Shown here: piece after piece, positions 12,348 through 24,186 of the stretch
How the letters are laid out: each line of letters begins with the position of its first letter
How positions within the stretch are numbered: the first letter of the stretch is position 1
NCBI GenBank assembly: GCA_022385805.1
Contig: MU277720.1
Location: 126,488-190,487, forward strand
Length of the DNA: 64,000 nucleotides
Source: Pilatotrama ljubarskyi
Lineage: Eukaryota; Basidiomycota; Agaricomycetes; Polyporales; Polyporaceae
Direction of reading: 5' to 3'
Translations under genes and position numbers: made by a program
The notes under the pieces: model-generated
The model's input: the letters and a program-made list of their open reading frames with translations, nothing else
Databases searched by the model: none
What the model was told of the DNA's origin: nothing

Positions 12348-12797
12348 ATGCCAGCTTCTCAGTTCCCAGGAGGACTCTCAGGCTGTCAGTGTTTGCGTCG
12401 CACCTGACTACTCAGGCACATGTCCTGCCGTTCTCCTTGTGCGAAAGGAGCAGACGTGACTGGCCCATCTGGTAGCGGTCAAGGAACCTCGCCGAGTCAG
12501 AGCCCGATGGGATCGCCGCGCAGCGAAGTGAGCGTGCCCCTGCGAGAACTGATGATGGGTCACCCAGTATCCGCGGGCCCTCAAGGGAGCGCCGAGCCTG
12601 CGCTGTTGTCTCGAGGTGGCGCTGTGCAGCCTCCTGTCATAGCTTTGGCGGATGGTCCCGTCATGACTGCTCTGACGGATTCTGTCAGCGATGACGCACT
12701 CGGGCCATCCCGCCCAAAAAGAGCAGTGAAGAGGATGTCATCGACTAGGTCGACGGCTGATGGTACTCGTGGTAAGAAGAAGAAACCCCGCAAATGA
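12348..12797 (+). CDS. small hypothetical protein, Ser/Pro-rich with basic tail
   Basis: I do not recognise this gene. The ATG at 12348-12350 follows a pyrimidine-rich stretch. A 68-bp intron (12385-12453, GTCAGT donor, CAG acceptor) would join a short first exon in frame to the open frame that ends at 12797. The product would be about 126 residues, rich in Ser, Pro and Gly, and ends in a lysine run (RGKKKKPRK). Composition and the basic end resemble the C-terminal tails of the neighbouring FunK1 proteins, so it may be an orphaned tail fragment in inverted orientation rather than a gene in its own right. The splice model is inferred and no homologue is recognised. Confidence 0.3.
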
Positions 12798-13175
12798 TGG
12801 ATGAGGTCCGAGACCTATTTGTCTCTCCATGTGAGTGCGCCTCTCATCTTCCTCGATTGCTCTCAGCATTCTGACAGCTCGTCAGAGATATGTACATGAT
12901 ACGTCAAATGATGGAGTTGCACAAGGCTGAGAGCTGCCGGCGACTGCCTTCGCTACGCATTAGAGACTGTATTGCTGACCTGCCTGGTTGTTGCTGTGCA
13001 CGCATCATGAATTGTATCTCTTCAGCAATCAGTATCCGCGGCTCCGTGAAAGGGCTTGCCTAATTGACCAGAGCCCGGCGTAGTAACATACGTATCGGTA
13101 TGATAGCTACACGTCTCCGACACTAAGGTCCTGACACCGGTGGCTTGGCGTATCTGACACGCTTCGTATTCTCCA
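12798..13175. other. intergenic, no gene seen
   Basis: No coding frame, RNA gene or repeat stands out here. It separates the small plus-strand frame from the FunK1 relic. Confidence 0.5.
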
Positions 13176-13524
13176 TTAGCAGGGGTGTGTTCTCCGAGGC
13201 GAGACTAGGGCACCGCGACTGCATTCAAGGGTTCTGGTCCGCTTGTTGGGGCCAGAAATCTGCGCTTTCACAACTTGAAAGATGATGAGGAAGCACTTCG
13301 TGTGGTAAGCATCGACTTACGGGAGGCTCGTAGACTTGTTCTGCACTCGTAGTCGTCGAAGGAACCGACTCGAGTGCAGTTCTGGTAGAGGGACGTGTCC
13401 TCCACGTTTCTGAGATATGCCGGCGATTGCGAGGGAGCGAAGGCGACGCCCGGTCAAGGCCGTCGGTGCGAGACAAAGCTGTGTCCACAGCCATAGAGGC
13501 GTCGTCACTAGACACAGGCGTTGT
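13176..13524 (-). pseudogene. FunK1 relic, N-terminal fragment
   Basis: The minus strand keeps a decayed 5' piece of an A/E-type FunK1 gene. From 13524 it reads TTPVSSDDASMAVDTALSRT, matching the N-terminus of copy E (MPVSSDV, MALNEDLTRTDGLE) and of copy A (MALDPALSRTNGLD). It continues to QVYEPP, where copies A and E have the family's first conserved splice donor, and here a GTAAGT donor is still present at 13320. After a CAG acceptor the sequence ISGPNKRTRTLECSRG weakly matches the NKHTKYKSRCPG segment, and a stop follows at 13176-13178. The GPMPV motif is lost and nothing of the kinase remains. It is a non-functional fragment unless expressed as a short protein. Confidence 0.65.
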
Positions 13525-13856
13525 TGGCTCTCGTTGGCATACATGCAGAAATAGTCGAGGATTGGTCATAAAGCTACGGAGAGTCCGCGCAGAGAAGATA
13601 AGTCGGCTGACCCGCTTTCGACTCTGTCGAATGGCGACAAGGAGGTGAGCGCCGTGGATCCGAAACAAGAGACGCCTGGATGGCGGCTCTACTCACGCTA
13701 TAGGAATGGCACTGGTGGGCAGTGACCCGGAGTCCTCGCCTGGACCAAGGAGCGACTGAACTTCACGCTGGGTGCAAGATGGTATGGTAAAATATGCGAT
13801 CCGCATCCAGTGAAAACCTACGAGCCGTGGGCGTTGAACGCACCCAAGGTGTTTCT

Positions 13857-15211
13857 TCAGTGGCCGCCTGAGGGCAAGGACGCCACTGAGGACGAGAACG
13901 TCCGCAATGCATCAGAGCAAAGCGTGGTGGGCCTGAGCTGAACCGTCGGCGTCTGCGGACAACAAATGATGGATAAAGGGAAGGCGAGGGGGCGGGATAC
14001 GAGTAGGATACGATCTGTGGTGGCGTCGGTGTCCGTACCCCCACGAAGGCGGACAGAACTGACAAAACGGCGCATATATTGTATGTCAAGGCCAGCCTCC
14101 ACGCCGGCAGCACCCATCTGTTTGACAACGTGTGGCTTCACTGCCTTACGGAAGCGACGTTCCTGAACTCGACTCGCAAGGCCAACAGTAAAATCATAAC
14201 CGCGCCCAGAGTCAGACACGTGTGCAAAACGCCAGAACAACTCGCATAGGAGTGCTGGTTCGGCGAGAACGTCGAAGGATTCCGTAACGATGGCCCCTGC
14301 GCGATCCCAGCGTATGAGCCGGGCCATATGGCCGGCTATGATGACAGAAAAGCAGAACAGACGATGTTGCCTTTGGCAGATAGCGACCGCATATGCGATG
14401 CTTTGGCCAAAGTCGCGCAGGCGACGATCTCGGCCTGTCGTGTCTGCCTCCTGGTGTTTCCGCAGTACGAAGCACCAGGAGTCGCGTGGCACTCCTCTCG
14501 GAGTACCTGGGTCCGAGAAGTAGTCGTCCGCAGCTGTGGCCTTCACTTTGATGAATGTTGCAGCGAACCCCATGTCCGTCTCGTCCGTTGGGTCACCTGC
14601 GCCGGATTCGGCCTCGCCAAGATGCTGATTGGCGTAGCATAGGATGTCTGGTTTAGTGGAGCCTATGGTGGAAGAGCCCCCCGTACCGCCTTTCTTGTCC
14701 GCATGGTTACACGTCTTTCGAAAGGTGAACCCCGGGCACCGTGAGCGCTCGGGATCGGAGTCCAGGTTCAGGGCTGAGATCTTGGAGAGTATTAGAGTAA
14801 TCAAGCGACGACGCGGGAGGCGGCCACGCACCAACGGTAGGTAAATGTCGGGTTCCTTCTTCGCTTTCTCAATCTCGACAAATGCACCATCCGGAGAAGG
14901 CATGTTGTCCGGGGCTGCGGGGCAGGGAAGGAAGGCCCGGAGGAAATCCTTCACCGGCATGGGGCCGATAGTGCAGGGCGTTGCTTCTTTCGCGAGCCGA
15001 GGATACCGGGATAGATAGTCTTTGTGCTGGAAGCTGAATGTTTGTGAGTTGTTCTCGTTCAGAGCTATCGGGGTATTCCATGCTCCCCAGCCATTCGTCT
15101 CAACGTCGGGGACTGGGGGAATACCCTGGAAGGGATCAGGCAAGTGCGAGGTTGTCAGTTTCGAAAACGGCGAACACCTATGATGTTGCAGATACTGACT
15201 TCTTCAGCCAT
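13857..15211 (-). pseudogene. FunK1 (copy C), truncated before the kinase core
   Basis: This is a FunK1 gene of the B/D type that breaks off early. A likely first exon of four codons starts at ATG 15211. A GTCAGT...TTCCAG intron joins it in frame to a long exon reading GAWNTPIALNENNSQTFSF, GPMPVKDFLRAF, RSRCPGFTFRKT, KPDILCYANQHL, GFAATFIKVK and ARLIRWDRAGAIVTESFDV, up to LLVSRPLAFPLS. At the point where intact copies continue with GRSTRAYWAVD the sequence becomes unrelated and stops at 13857. The catalytic HRD and DW(E/G) elements are absent. The first conserved intron here is 51 bp, a multiple of three and stop-free. A relic of another FunK1 gene lies about 330 bp downstream. It is either a pseudogene or encodes a kinase-less N-terminal module. 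Confidence 0.7.
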
Positions 15212-15615
15212 TGCATCTGCAAGAGGGGGCGCGGATCGAAGTTTGATGCGTGTCAGCTTTTGCAGGGGGACGCAAGAGAAGTGGTTGCGCGAGATGCCAT
15301 GCTTGCGTCGAGCATAGATATTGTGATGACGGTCCTCCCGTGGAGAGCAGTCTCACGGAACAGACAACAAAAGCGGACACTATAAGGTGTAGTCAATCAA
15401 GGGTGTCGAAAAGTTCCAACACGAGCACAAGCGGTCTGCAAGCGGTGTGAAGTTTGTGTGCGCTAGCATCCACGGCCATACACAGGAGCAAATAACATGC
15501 ATATCTGACAATGAAACACATTAGGCAAATGCGGGCCACAGTCGTGGCAAAAGTCACTCACAGGACATCCTGTCTACGTTTACGAACGGCAGAAGTGACT
15601 AATGGTGCTCGCCGA
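15212..15615. other. intergenic, no gene seen
   Basis: This stretch lies between the 5' end of truncated FunK1-C and the 3' end of BMS1, both on the minus strand. It holds the BMS1 3' flank. No further gene is visible. Confidence 0.5.
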
Positions 15616-18600
15616 CTACGTCTTCCGTCTTTTGTTACTCCTGCCGCCCTCCAGAGCGTCCGCTTCGCGTTTATTCTTCACGCCCGCCGCTCGCATGTAC
15701 TCCTTGCGTTTCTCCTTCTCCTTCTCGCTCTTTTTGGCCTCCTCCTTCTCCACCTTCTTCCGATGTGCGGCGCGGCGCTCCTCCTGCTTCTCACGCCGCC
15801 TAGCGACCTGATCCTTCCGCAAGGCGCGCACCTGCTGCAACAATGCGAGAGCCTTCTTCTCTTCAGGTTCGAGGACGACGGCCCGCTTCTGCATGTATGT
15901 CTGCCGGTGCTGAGGCTTCATCACCTTCGGCTTCGAGGCATAAGGCAGGGCAGCCTGCAGTTTCTTCGGAACCTTGAGTGGGTTGAATCGGCGGGGAGGC
16001 CGCTCAATGGGCTTGTACAGCGAGTTGACGTCCGTGGGTGTCTTCAGACCCTGCTCCCGTCGCACCTGACCGGTCAGGCGCATGCCCTGCCATTTCTCCT
16101 TGTCCGAGAGGAGCAGGGACGTGACAGGGTTGTAGAACTTGCGCGGTTGTATGGAGTACCAGGCACGCAAGAACACGATATCTGGAACAAGGACGTTAGC
16201 AACGACACACGCTCGATGACAGCAGTACGGCATACCGCTCATGAGAATCTTGTCCTCAAACGCCGCTCGGAAGGCACCATCCGGCTTCGGCAGCGCCTTC
16301 TTGACCTGGCCCCTTATCCCGGATACGGTCCGAATGTTCGCCCCCTCAAACTTGGCCACCTCCAACGCGCTGCTGAACATGTCCTTGATGAAGGCAGTGT
16401 TCTTGAAGATCTTGAACGGCACGCCAGTGAGCTTCAGCTTCTTGACGATGCGGGTCGACCTGTCAATGTCGAGCACAACCCCGGTCGCGCTCACTCGGAA
16501 GCCAGGCGTGTCCCGTCCGAGCGCATTGAACGCGCAGAAGCCCGTGTTCGGGAGCGCAGCCGGCCCGTAGAACGTCGCATAGCAATGCATGTGTTCGGGA
16601 GTGTACTTGAGCATGCGCATGCGGATGGAGTGATCATCGAGCGAGTATATCGGTACCGTCTGGAACCGCCGCCAGCCGAGCGAGAGGATGAGCGGGTCGT
16701 TCGTCTTGAGCGTCTTCGCGAACCACCGGTGCCGCTTGATGCGCACTTGGACGTAACCGAAGCGCTCCTCGGCAGGCAGGAGCCCGCCGACGACGATGGG
16801 ATAGGATGGGTCGAAGTTCTCGACCATCTCAGCGGGCACGTTCACGAGCTCCATTCGGACGTAGGTACCGGGGCGGTAGCCCTCGATGAGGGCCCGGGCC
16901 TCGGGGTCGATGTTCTCGAACTCAGCGCGGTTGAGCTGCTGCTGCTTGGCCATCGCCTCCTTCGTCTCGGTGTAGAAATCGGACTTGGCGGCGTCGGGCT
17001 CGTCATACTGCTCGTCGAACTTGCGCTTCAGTTCGGCCTTCTTGGCGGCAAGCGCTGCGGCGTCCTTGTTTAACGAAGGCTTGCGGCGGCCTCCGCCCTC
17101 GCCATCCTCGTCCTCGTCGCCGTCTTCGCCCTCGGCTTGGGAGCCTTCCTCGCCCTCCATATCCTCATACGGCTCGCCGTTCTCGTCCACGCCCTCCGTA
17201 GGCTGCGATGACGAGCCGGTGATGAAGAGATTCCGGATTGAGTCGAGGAGCTCTTCATTTTCCCACTCCTTCAGGTCGTCGGGGTTTACGGGCTCCTTCG
17301 TCTGGTCGAGCTCCTCCTCCACCTTAACGAGCGCACTGCTAGCGACAGTGAAGAAGTCATCGTCGTCCATGGAGGGACCTTGTGACGATGAAGCCTCTCC
17401 GGCGTTGCCTTGGCCAAGGATGACCTCTGGCGGGGCAGAGGAGTTGTAGATCAACTTGACCCAGTCTCTGCGTCTTCGAACACGCGCGGTGTCGTTGAAC
17501 GCGGCTTTCGCCTTCTCGCTGAGGTTGGCCTTCCACTGCGGCACGCCCTCCTCGCCTTCTGACCCGTCCTCGCCATCATCATCGTCGCTCGGCACGTCCA
17601 CAGCGTCGTCATCGTCGAAGCGTACAAATCGTCGTGATGGCCCAGGGTCGTCCTCGTCGTCCTCCCCACCGAGATCCGAGTCGCTGTCCGCATACTCGAC
17701 GTCCCCACGTTTCCGATCAGAGGGTAGGCTTTGCATGGACCGTCGTACGTTCCTAGGAGCTGTCCGTCCTCGGTCGTCGACGTCGGCAACCTCGTCCCCG
17801 TCAAAGCCGCCGTCAGAGAAGTCATCTTCCTCATCAGACCCGTGTTCCTCCTCGTCGGCACTATCCCCATCCTCATCCTCGTCTTCGTCGCTGTAGCCCT
17901 CGCTCTCGTCATCTTCCTCATCCTCGTCGGACTCGTCTGAGCGGAGGGTGCTGGGGCCGGCTTCGACAGAGAGTGGCTGTGAGGAGGAGCCGAATAGCTT
18001 GATCTGGCTCTTCGCGACCTGGTCCTCCAGGGTAGAGTTGACATCCTGGAGGTCGAGCACCATCTTCTCTCCTTCACCGGGATCTATAAAAGACGTTCAG
18101 TTTTGTCCGCTTGCATGAAGGGCTCAGCGCACTCACTTTCGATGCCACCTTTGGTGAAGTTGCCCGGGACGTTGATGTAGACGGCGTCCTTGTCGTAAAT
18201 GACCCCTCCGACATCGCTCATCGGGGCGTGGATGAGGAGCTTCTTCTTCTCGCTGAGCTTCCGTCGCTTCTCTGACTCCGCGTCTGGTAGGGGACAAGGG
18301 TCTCCAAGGATCTGTACGCTCTTCACCTCGAGGTCACCCACGCCGGGAACGTGGACCTTGGTGCCAAGGCGGTAGTTCGTCCCGCGGAGGTAGCCATAGA
18401 CAGTAACGGTGCGGTCGCACTTGCCCTTGGACTGTCGGACCTGTTCACGGGGCGTGAGGTCCTCGAACCGGTCCGCGAGCATGTATGGATGTGTGTTGCG
18501 GAAGACGAGGGGGCGGAACTTCATGACGGAGATGAAGCGGGAGAGGTTGAGGATCTCGGTGTCGGGGTAGCGGCCGTTGAGCACGCCGGAGAGGTAGAAG

Positions 18601-19337
18601 AGCTTGGCACCCTGGTAGATCTCGGTCCAAAAACGCTTCTTCAGAGCCTTCTTGGTGGCCTTGAGGGTGGCAGCCTTCTTGATGAGGTCGAGGTGGGTAA
18701 GGACACCGATGACCTTGGGGAAACCATGGGACTGGAGGATGTTGAGGAACTCGAAGGTTTCCTTCGCGATCGTCAGTTTACATGCGGGGACCCCAGAACA
18801 TGTAGCGCACCATCTCGAAGCCATAGGAGCCATCAATCATCAGAAGCACCAGGTCTGCAATCTTTCCGATGTCGATCATGGAGTTGAGGTCGTTGTTGCA
18901 CTCTATGAAGGTGATGCGCTTCTTCTTGCCACTGACGACAGTGACAGGACCCTGTATGTGGTTGAGGGTCTGCTTGGTATAGCGCCTGATGAGAGACTTC
19001 ATGAGCGTGGTCTTGCCGACGCCGGGAGGGCCGACGATAGCGACAATGACGGGCGGTGGTTGGTCATCCGGAGTGCGGTCGACGAGGGGAACATGAAGAC
19101 GGGTTTGATCGCGCTCTGCAGTGCGCCGTCCCTGCCGCTCTGCTCTACGGCCGGACTTGGGCGCAAAAGCCTGAAGAAGAGAGGTCAGCGAGGAAAACGA
19201 GATGAGCGAGCAAGTGCGCGTGCCTTTTCGTTGAAGCCATGGTGCTTCTCCTTTCCCTTTCCCTTGGACGCCTTTTTCTTCTCGGCCTTCGCGCCTGACT
19301 GCGCTGGTCTGTGTGCCTTGTGCGTCTGCGAGTCCAT
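15616..19337 (-). CDS. BMS1: Bms1 ribosome-biogenesis GTPase
   Basis: Bms1 is the nucleolar GTPase that works with Rcl1 in the SSU processome for 40S ribosomal subunit maturation. Five exons (19337-19224, 19170-18811, 18761-18137, 18083-16236, 16181-15616) sum to 3513 nt, exactly 1170 residues plus stop, close to yeast Bms1. The N-terminus is basic ([16 protein letters not shown]). The P-loop GPPGVGKTT is at 85-93, followed by [28 protein letters not shown] and the THLD nucleotide-specificity motif. A long acidic region sits in the middle. The C-terminal domain has [27 protein letters not shown] and a Lys/Arg/Glu-rich end. Intron 1 (19171-19223) appears to be GC-AG: the junction AAG|GC...CAG restores the family sequence NEKAFA. 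The 54-bp last intron (16182-16235) is stop-free and a multiple of three. The gene is divergent from the Cep57-like gene 344 bp away. Confidence 0.95.
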
Positions 19338-19681
19338 GAGAGCAGGAGAGAAGGAGAGAAGGAGAGGACGACCCGGAGCTGGGTCAGCGCAAGCACTGAG
19401 AGTACGGAAGCACGCCGAGTCCGACTCTCCGAGTGCGGAGAGAGCGATCGGACGGGCGCCTTCGAAAATTATGGGAGCTGGGGTTAGGGGTTACGCGCTG
19501 CGACCACGTGACGTGCGCGTCGTTGTTGAAGGGCACGGGCGCTTGTGGCTCGAACCAGGCTTGCTCGTGTCGTCGCTCGCGGTCTCAGCCATCTCGGCTC
19601 TTGCCTCCGCTCCTCTCGCTCCTCCGCTTCCTCCATCCTCACATACTCTCCGGCGACACCTTTGCCCGACGACGAGCGGCC
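19338..19681. promoter_or_regulatory. bidirectional promoter region, BMS1 / Cep57-like
   Basis: These 344 bp separate two divergent start codons and must hold both core promoters. I see no clear TATA box. Shared control is inferred from spacing only. Confidence 0.5.
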
Positions 19682-22600
19682 ATGTCGAGGCGTTCTTCGG
19701 GTTTCGACTTCAGCATTCATCACGACGAGCTCGAGCAGCAGCGCGTTCAGCTCGAACACAACCTACAGCACACCGACCTCTCCCTCCATCTCTCCTCTCC
19801 AGACGACGATTCAGACGTCGAGTACCCGAGACACAACTCCGTGCCCTCTCCGCCCTATTCTGCTTTCGCCTCGTTCGACCACCGCTCAGGCGATGACTTT
19901 GATCCCCATGAACAGAGCAGAGTTCACGCTTGGTCTTACCGCACCGTCGACGCCGAAGAGGGTCACAACACATATGCTGCAGAGACCCTATCCACAGCAG
20001 CACACCACGCCAGTGCACTTACCATCAGCGCAGGCCTGGGCGGCGGTCGCGGAGGAAGGAGAGATCTCAGCCTCAGCGGTGCGGAGTATGACCCGGAGAG
20101 GCCCCTACACGGTATCGTGGCTGGCATTGCCGGCCGCGTCAAAGGCTTTGATGCCAACTCGACAAAGTCAAAACAGATCGTCAGTCATTTCTCCTCGACC
20201 CGCGCGCGTCGTGACCGTTCATGTTCTACTTCCAGACTGCTAGTGTCGTCGACTTCGATCCCCTCATAGTCGACGACACCGCCGAGCTCGATCGGGTCCT
20301 ACAGTCCGGGCACGCACCGCCAGCGACAATTCATTCAGCTCGCTCTTCTGCTTCCTCATCTTCGAGCTCAGATACCACGGAACCTCTCTCCCCTCAACCT
20401 CAGTACGAGTCGAGACCACGGCTCTCCGATGCTCTTAGCCACGTTGGCTTCTCCCCGAAGCGCCCACGCAGCGCACAGGCACTCCCCTCTCCGCGAATGA
20501 CTGCGCTAGCTATGCCCACGCGAAGTCCAACACCCGATCGCACTTCACTGTCCCGCCATCTACCGCGCTCTGCCTCTCCCAACGCTCTTCCGGCGTCAAC
20601 TCCGAGAATACAACGCCGCACGAACCAGTCCCTGTCCTACGCCCAACCGAGCTTCTCAGCTGGTCCTCTAGAACCAGAGGTGAATGTGCATCCTGCCACG
20701 CCATCTCTGAAGGAACGCGATCAGTCGTCCAAGTTCACGAACCTCGCCCGAGGGCTCGCGCGTGAGATTGAGGAAGAGGCAGATGCGGTCTTGAGGGGTG
20801 ATACACGGCAGGAGGCGACCCCGAGGGCATATCACCACAGTACGGTCGCCTCAAAACCCAAGCGCCAGCGGAGTCCCTTGCGAGAGATGAAGAATGAGAA
20901 GCCAGAACGCAGCATACATCCTGCAACTCCGTTCAAGCAGCGGGTACACCTCCCGGATGTGACCGGGCTCACCTCAGCCATCGCATCCCCTGCTAGGGTA
21001 GACGTCGAGTTCTACGGCTATGACCCAAAGGAGACAACAGAACATGAAGGTGAGTCGGTAGTGCCGTCCCGCATGGTAGCCATATCCTGATTCATTCTCA
21101 ACAGCTCGCCTTATAGCCACTCTTAGCGTCGTACAGAACAAGCTCTCCCAGCTTGAGGCCGAGAATAGCGTTTCTCGTAGACGCGTCCGAGAACTAGAAC
21201 TCGAGCTTGAGGCATGCAAGAAGGAAGTGGCGCGCGAACGGACGCGGATCCTCGAACACGAGCGGAGTGCTATACCCGACCCACCTCACGAGGGCGTTCA
21301 CCATCAGCGTGCTCAGCAACAGCAGCAACGACAACAGCGGAAGGCGCAGGAGGATGAGCCGGATCTTGCAGCGGCGGAGGCCAGATACAAGTCGGCTGTG
21401 GAAGAAAAGAAGGGTACGTAGCAAAAGACGTTAGCCTATGAAACCTTCGCTGATATGTCTCCTACTCAAGCACTCGAGGCCTTGATCACCACTCTGCGAG
21501 CCCATCTCTCGCGATTGACCGCTGAACTGTCTGACCACAAGCAGCTACTCCTTGAACTCCGCACCCTCCGTGATTCTGACGCACGCACCCTGGCAGAAAA
21601 GAGTAAGGAGGTGGATCGACTACGGCAAGAGGTCGAACGCCTCGCAGGCGAGGTACAGGTCCTCCGCGGCGTAGTCGAGGAGGGCTTGAAGGAGCGGCGC
21701 GGCTTCAGGGAGCACTCGGAAAGCCACGAGCAGGAGACTAGGACGGAGGATGCAGAACTCAGCAGCGAGGAAGACAGCTCCTCCGCCGAGTCTACGCAGC
21801 AGCAAGAGCCCCAGCCTCAGTCTCGGCAGCAGCGTATCGTCGTCTCTGCGCCTTCAGTTCACGAAGAGGAGAGCGAAGACGAGGAGTCAGTCGCCTCGTC
21901 CAGCCGCCGGTCGCCCACGCCTTCTCCTCGGAGAAGGCCCGTAGCAGCTGATAGGACTATGCGGACCGACCACGCGACACTCGCGTCGTCTCAGATTCCA
22001 AGCCTCAGCGCGTCAAAGCCCTTCCTGGACAGCGAAGAGGTGAGCCGTATCACGCAGGAGATCGAGGAGCGCCGCTCGGAACGCTCGGCGTCGATGCAGT
22101 CGCGCTCGAGCGAGCAATGTCAATCGCGTTCGGAATCGCAGGAACGCTCGCAGAGCTGGTCGCTCAACCAGGGCAGGAGATCTCGCCCCGCGTCCCCTTC
22201 TATGGCCTTCGGCCAGGACGAGTTCGCCCTCCCTCGCGACGTGCAGCCTGAGCCGACACATCGCTTTGCTCGTGGACCCGATGAGAGCAGTCGCCCAGCC
22301 TCCCCACGCCCCGACGCTGCGCAAACGCAGTCTCGACCTGCCGCTCCAACACCCGCAGCTGCACAGCGCGACGGCCGTCAGAAGCGGCGTACGCAGACAG
22401 AACCCGTCGCCGAGCCGGAGACGCCGTTCCCGCAGATCCGCGGGACGCGTCTCGAAAGGCTGTTCTTCTCTGCTCCCGAACATAACGCGGAGACGTGTAC
22501 CGTATGTCACCGCAGGCGGAGAAGACGACCGGATGTGGAGCGGGCGGCTTCTTGGCTCAGGGAACGAGAGCACGCGAGGGCACGGCGGGAGGAGTTGGAA

Positions 22601-23145
22601 GAGGATGAAGATGAAGGCTACGCGGAGGGCCCGGAGGACGTCCATGAGCGTCGAGAGAGGCAGGCTGGGGCTGCGAGGGACCGGGGGCAGGACGGCCGGG
22701 TTCCCCCGCAGACCGTACTGGCTCGGGTGCTCAGGGAGCTCGAGGATGACTTCACTCACTATAAGAGGTATGCCTTCTTGGCCAATGCACGTCATGATCT
22801 GCGCTGACATGGTATGGAACAGCATCTACGTCGAGCTTGCGGACCAGTACAAGGACATGGATCCCGTCTCGAACGTCGTGAAGCGAAACGTGCTGGCCGA
22901 TCATTTGCGCGAAGTGATCGACATCCTCGAGCAGAAGGTATGGTCGACTTTGTTGCGAGGGGTGTTCGTGGTCTAATGTCTGTGTGCGACAGGGCAATCA
23001 AATAGCGTCGTTGTACGACCTCCTGACGTTCAAGGACAAACCCCTCGGCGAGTCGGTTCTTCCCGACAAGACCATACCAAGACGAGTTCCTTCGTCCGGG
23101 CCTGCGCAAGCTCGCGCACACGTGCGCAGATACCCCAGTTCATAG
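19682..23145 (+). CDS. Cep57/Ppc89-like spindle pole body protein
   Basis: This is a coiled-coil protein with a C-terminal Cep57-type microtubule-binding domain, as in fission yeast Ppc89, an anchor at the spindle pole body. Six exons (19682-20179, 20236-21049, 21105-21413, 21471-22767, 22823-22937, 22993-23145) sum to 3186 nt, exactly 1061 residues plus stop. The first third is low-complexity and Ser/Pro-rich. Coiled-coil segments follow (SVVQNKLSQLEAENSVSRRR; the 21471-21720 exon region). After an acidic, Gln/Ser/Arg-rich stretch comes GTRLERLFFSAPEHNAETCT with a CxxC pair. The Cep57 domain then reads VLARVLRELEDDFTHYK, IYVELADQYKDMDP and GNQIASLYDLLTFKDKP. Human CEP57 and Ppc89 differ outside this domain, so the exact orthologue is inferred. 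Confidence 0.85.
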
Positions 23146-24186
23146 GTCGGCCCACGCCGCCATCTTCGAACCCTACAGCTCCTGTATATACTCGCGGACT
23201 AGACTGACATCTTGAGCTGCCGCCGCCCGCCAATTGATCACCTCGACCACTTCATTGTAGATTCGCACAACACACATAGCACGTCCTTGTATCATACTGT
23301 AACCTCTACCGCGCGACCATAAGATATTGCATCTATCCTGGTTTTTGACAGAACGACTCGAACGAGGGTTCGGATGAGCGCCCGGGCGCCTAAGAAGCGG
23401 AAGATCATCGACTCGCTGGCTTGAACTCAAACTCTCATGCTCTCAACATATACAAGCCTATGGTGGACTGAACTCAACCCGGCCCCGTACGGTTTGGCTC
23501 CCGGGCATGTATGTGATCTTTCTTGCTGGGATGCTGCAGGAGTACCACGGCTTGATCGCACCCGCCAAGTCGTGCCTTTCTCTGAACACCACGGCCGCGA
23601 ACTCGCATCTCTCCTGGGGTACTTCCCTCCCTGGGAACCGCTCTCTTAACTGACGCACGCTGAGAAGAAGATGGGGCACATGTACGGACTCTGGGTTCCG
23701 TGTCCACACCTTGTTCGACGCGGTCAGCGATACGGAGTAATTATACAGGCAGAAATGCAGCACGCTCTTCTCACGTGAGCGTAAAGCTACCGGCCCAGGC
23801 AACCTGAAGACGTCCATACGGCGTTCCCATTCGGGCTACCCTCTCGAAATTTGAGGGCGCGTGCGACGCCATCATCGTCACCAGCAGTAGCCTGACCATT
23901 CTGGTCTTGGGCGATATGTGAGGAATAGTACTAATCGTGCTATCATGGGGCGCCTCCTGGGAGGAGCCTGACAGCGAAGACCTTCTAGGTTTGCTTCGCT
24001 ATGAGATAGTCGACTTTCACTTGGAACTTCCATGCCCTCGGCGGTTTACCAGCTTGATCGTCTGACACTCCCGTTGGCGTACGGGGAGGCCGTATGTCTG
24101 CATTGCCTCGCGCCTTAAGAGCGTCACCGAATTGGAGACCCATCCCCGTTCAAGCTTGAAGCCCCCAACTTACCGTCACCCAGAGC
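23146..24186. other. intergenic, no gene seen
   Basis: This 1-kb stretch contains only short minus-strand frames (for example 119 codons at 23458-23817) without recognisable motifs or a splice model. It holds the 3' flank of the Cep57-like gene and the promoter of the GMC gene. I see no RNA gene. Confidence 0.5.

Noticed and set aside
15511..17073. 520-codon plus-strand open frame
   Set aside because: It is antisense to the conserved BMS1 C-terminal exons. Its Leu/Arg-rich product is a by-product of GC-rich codon use on the other strand.
22013..22825. 270-codon minus-strand open frame
   Set aside because: It is antisense to the Cep57-like gene, whose six-exon model sums to a whole frame. 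No motif is visible in the antisense product.
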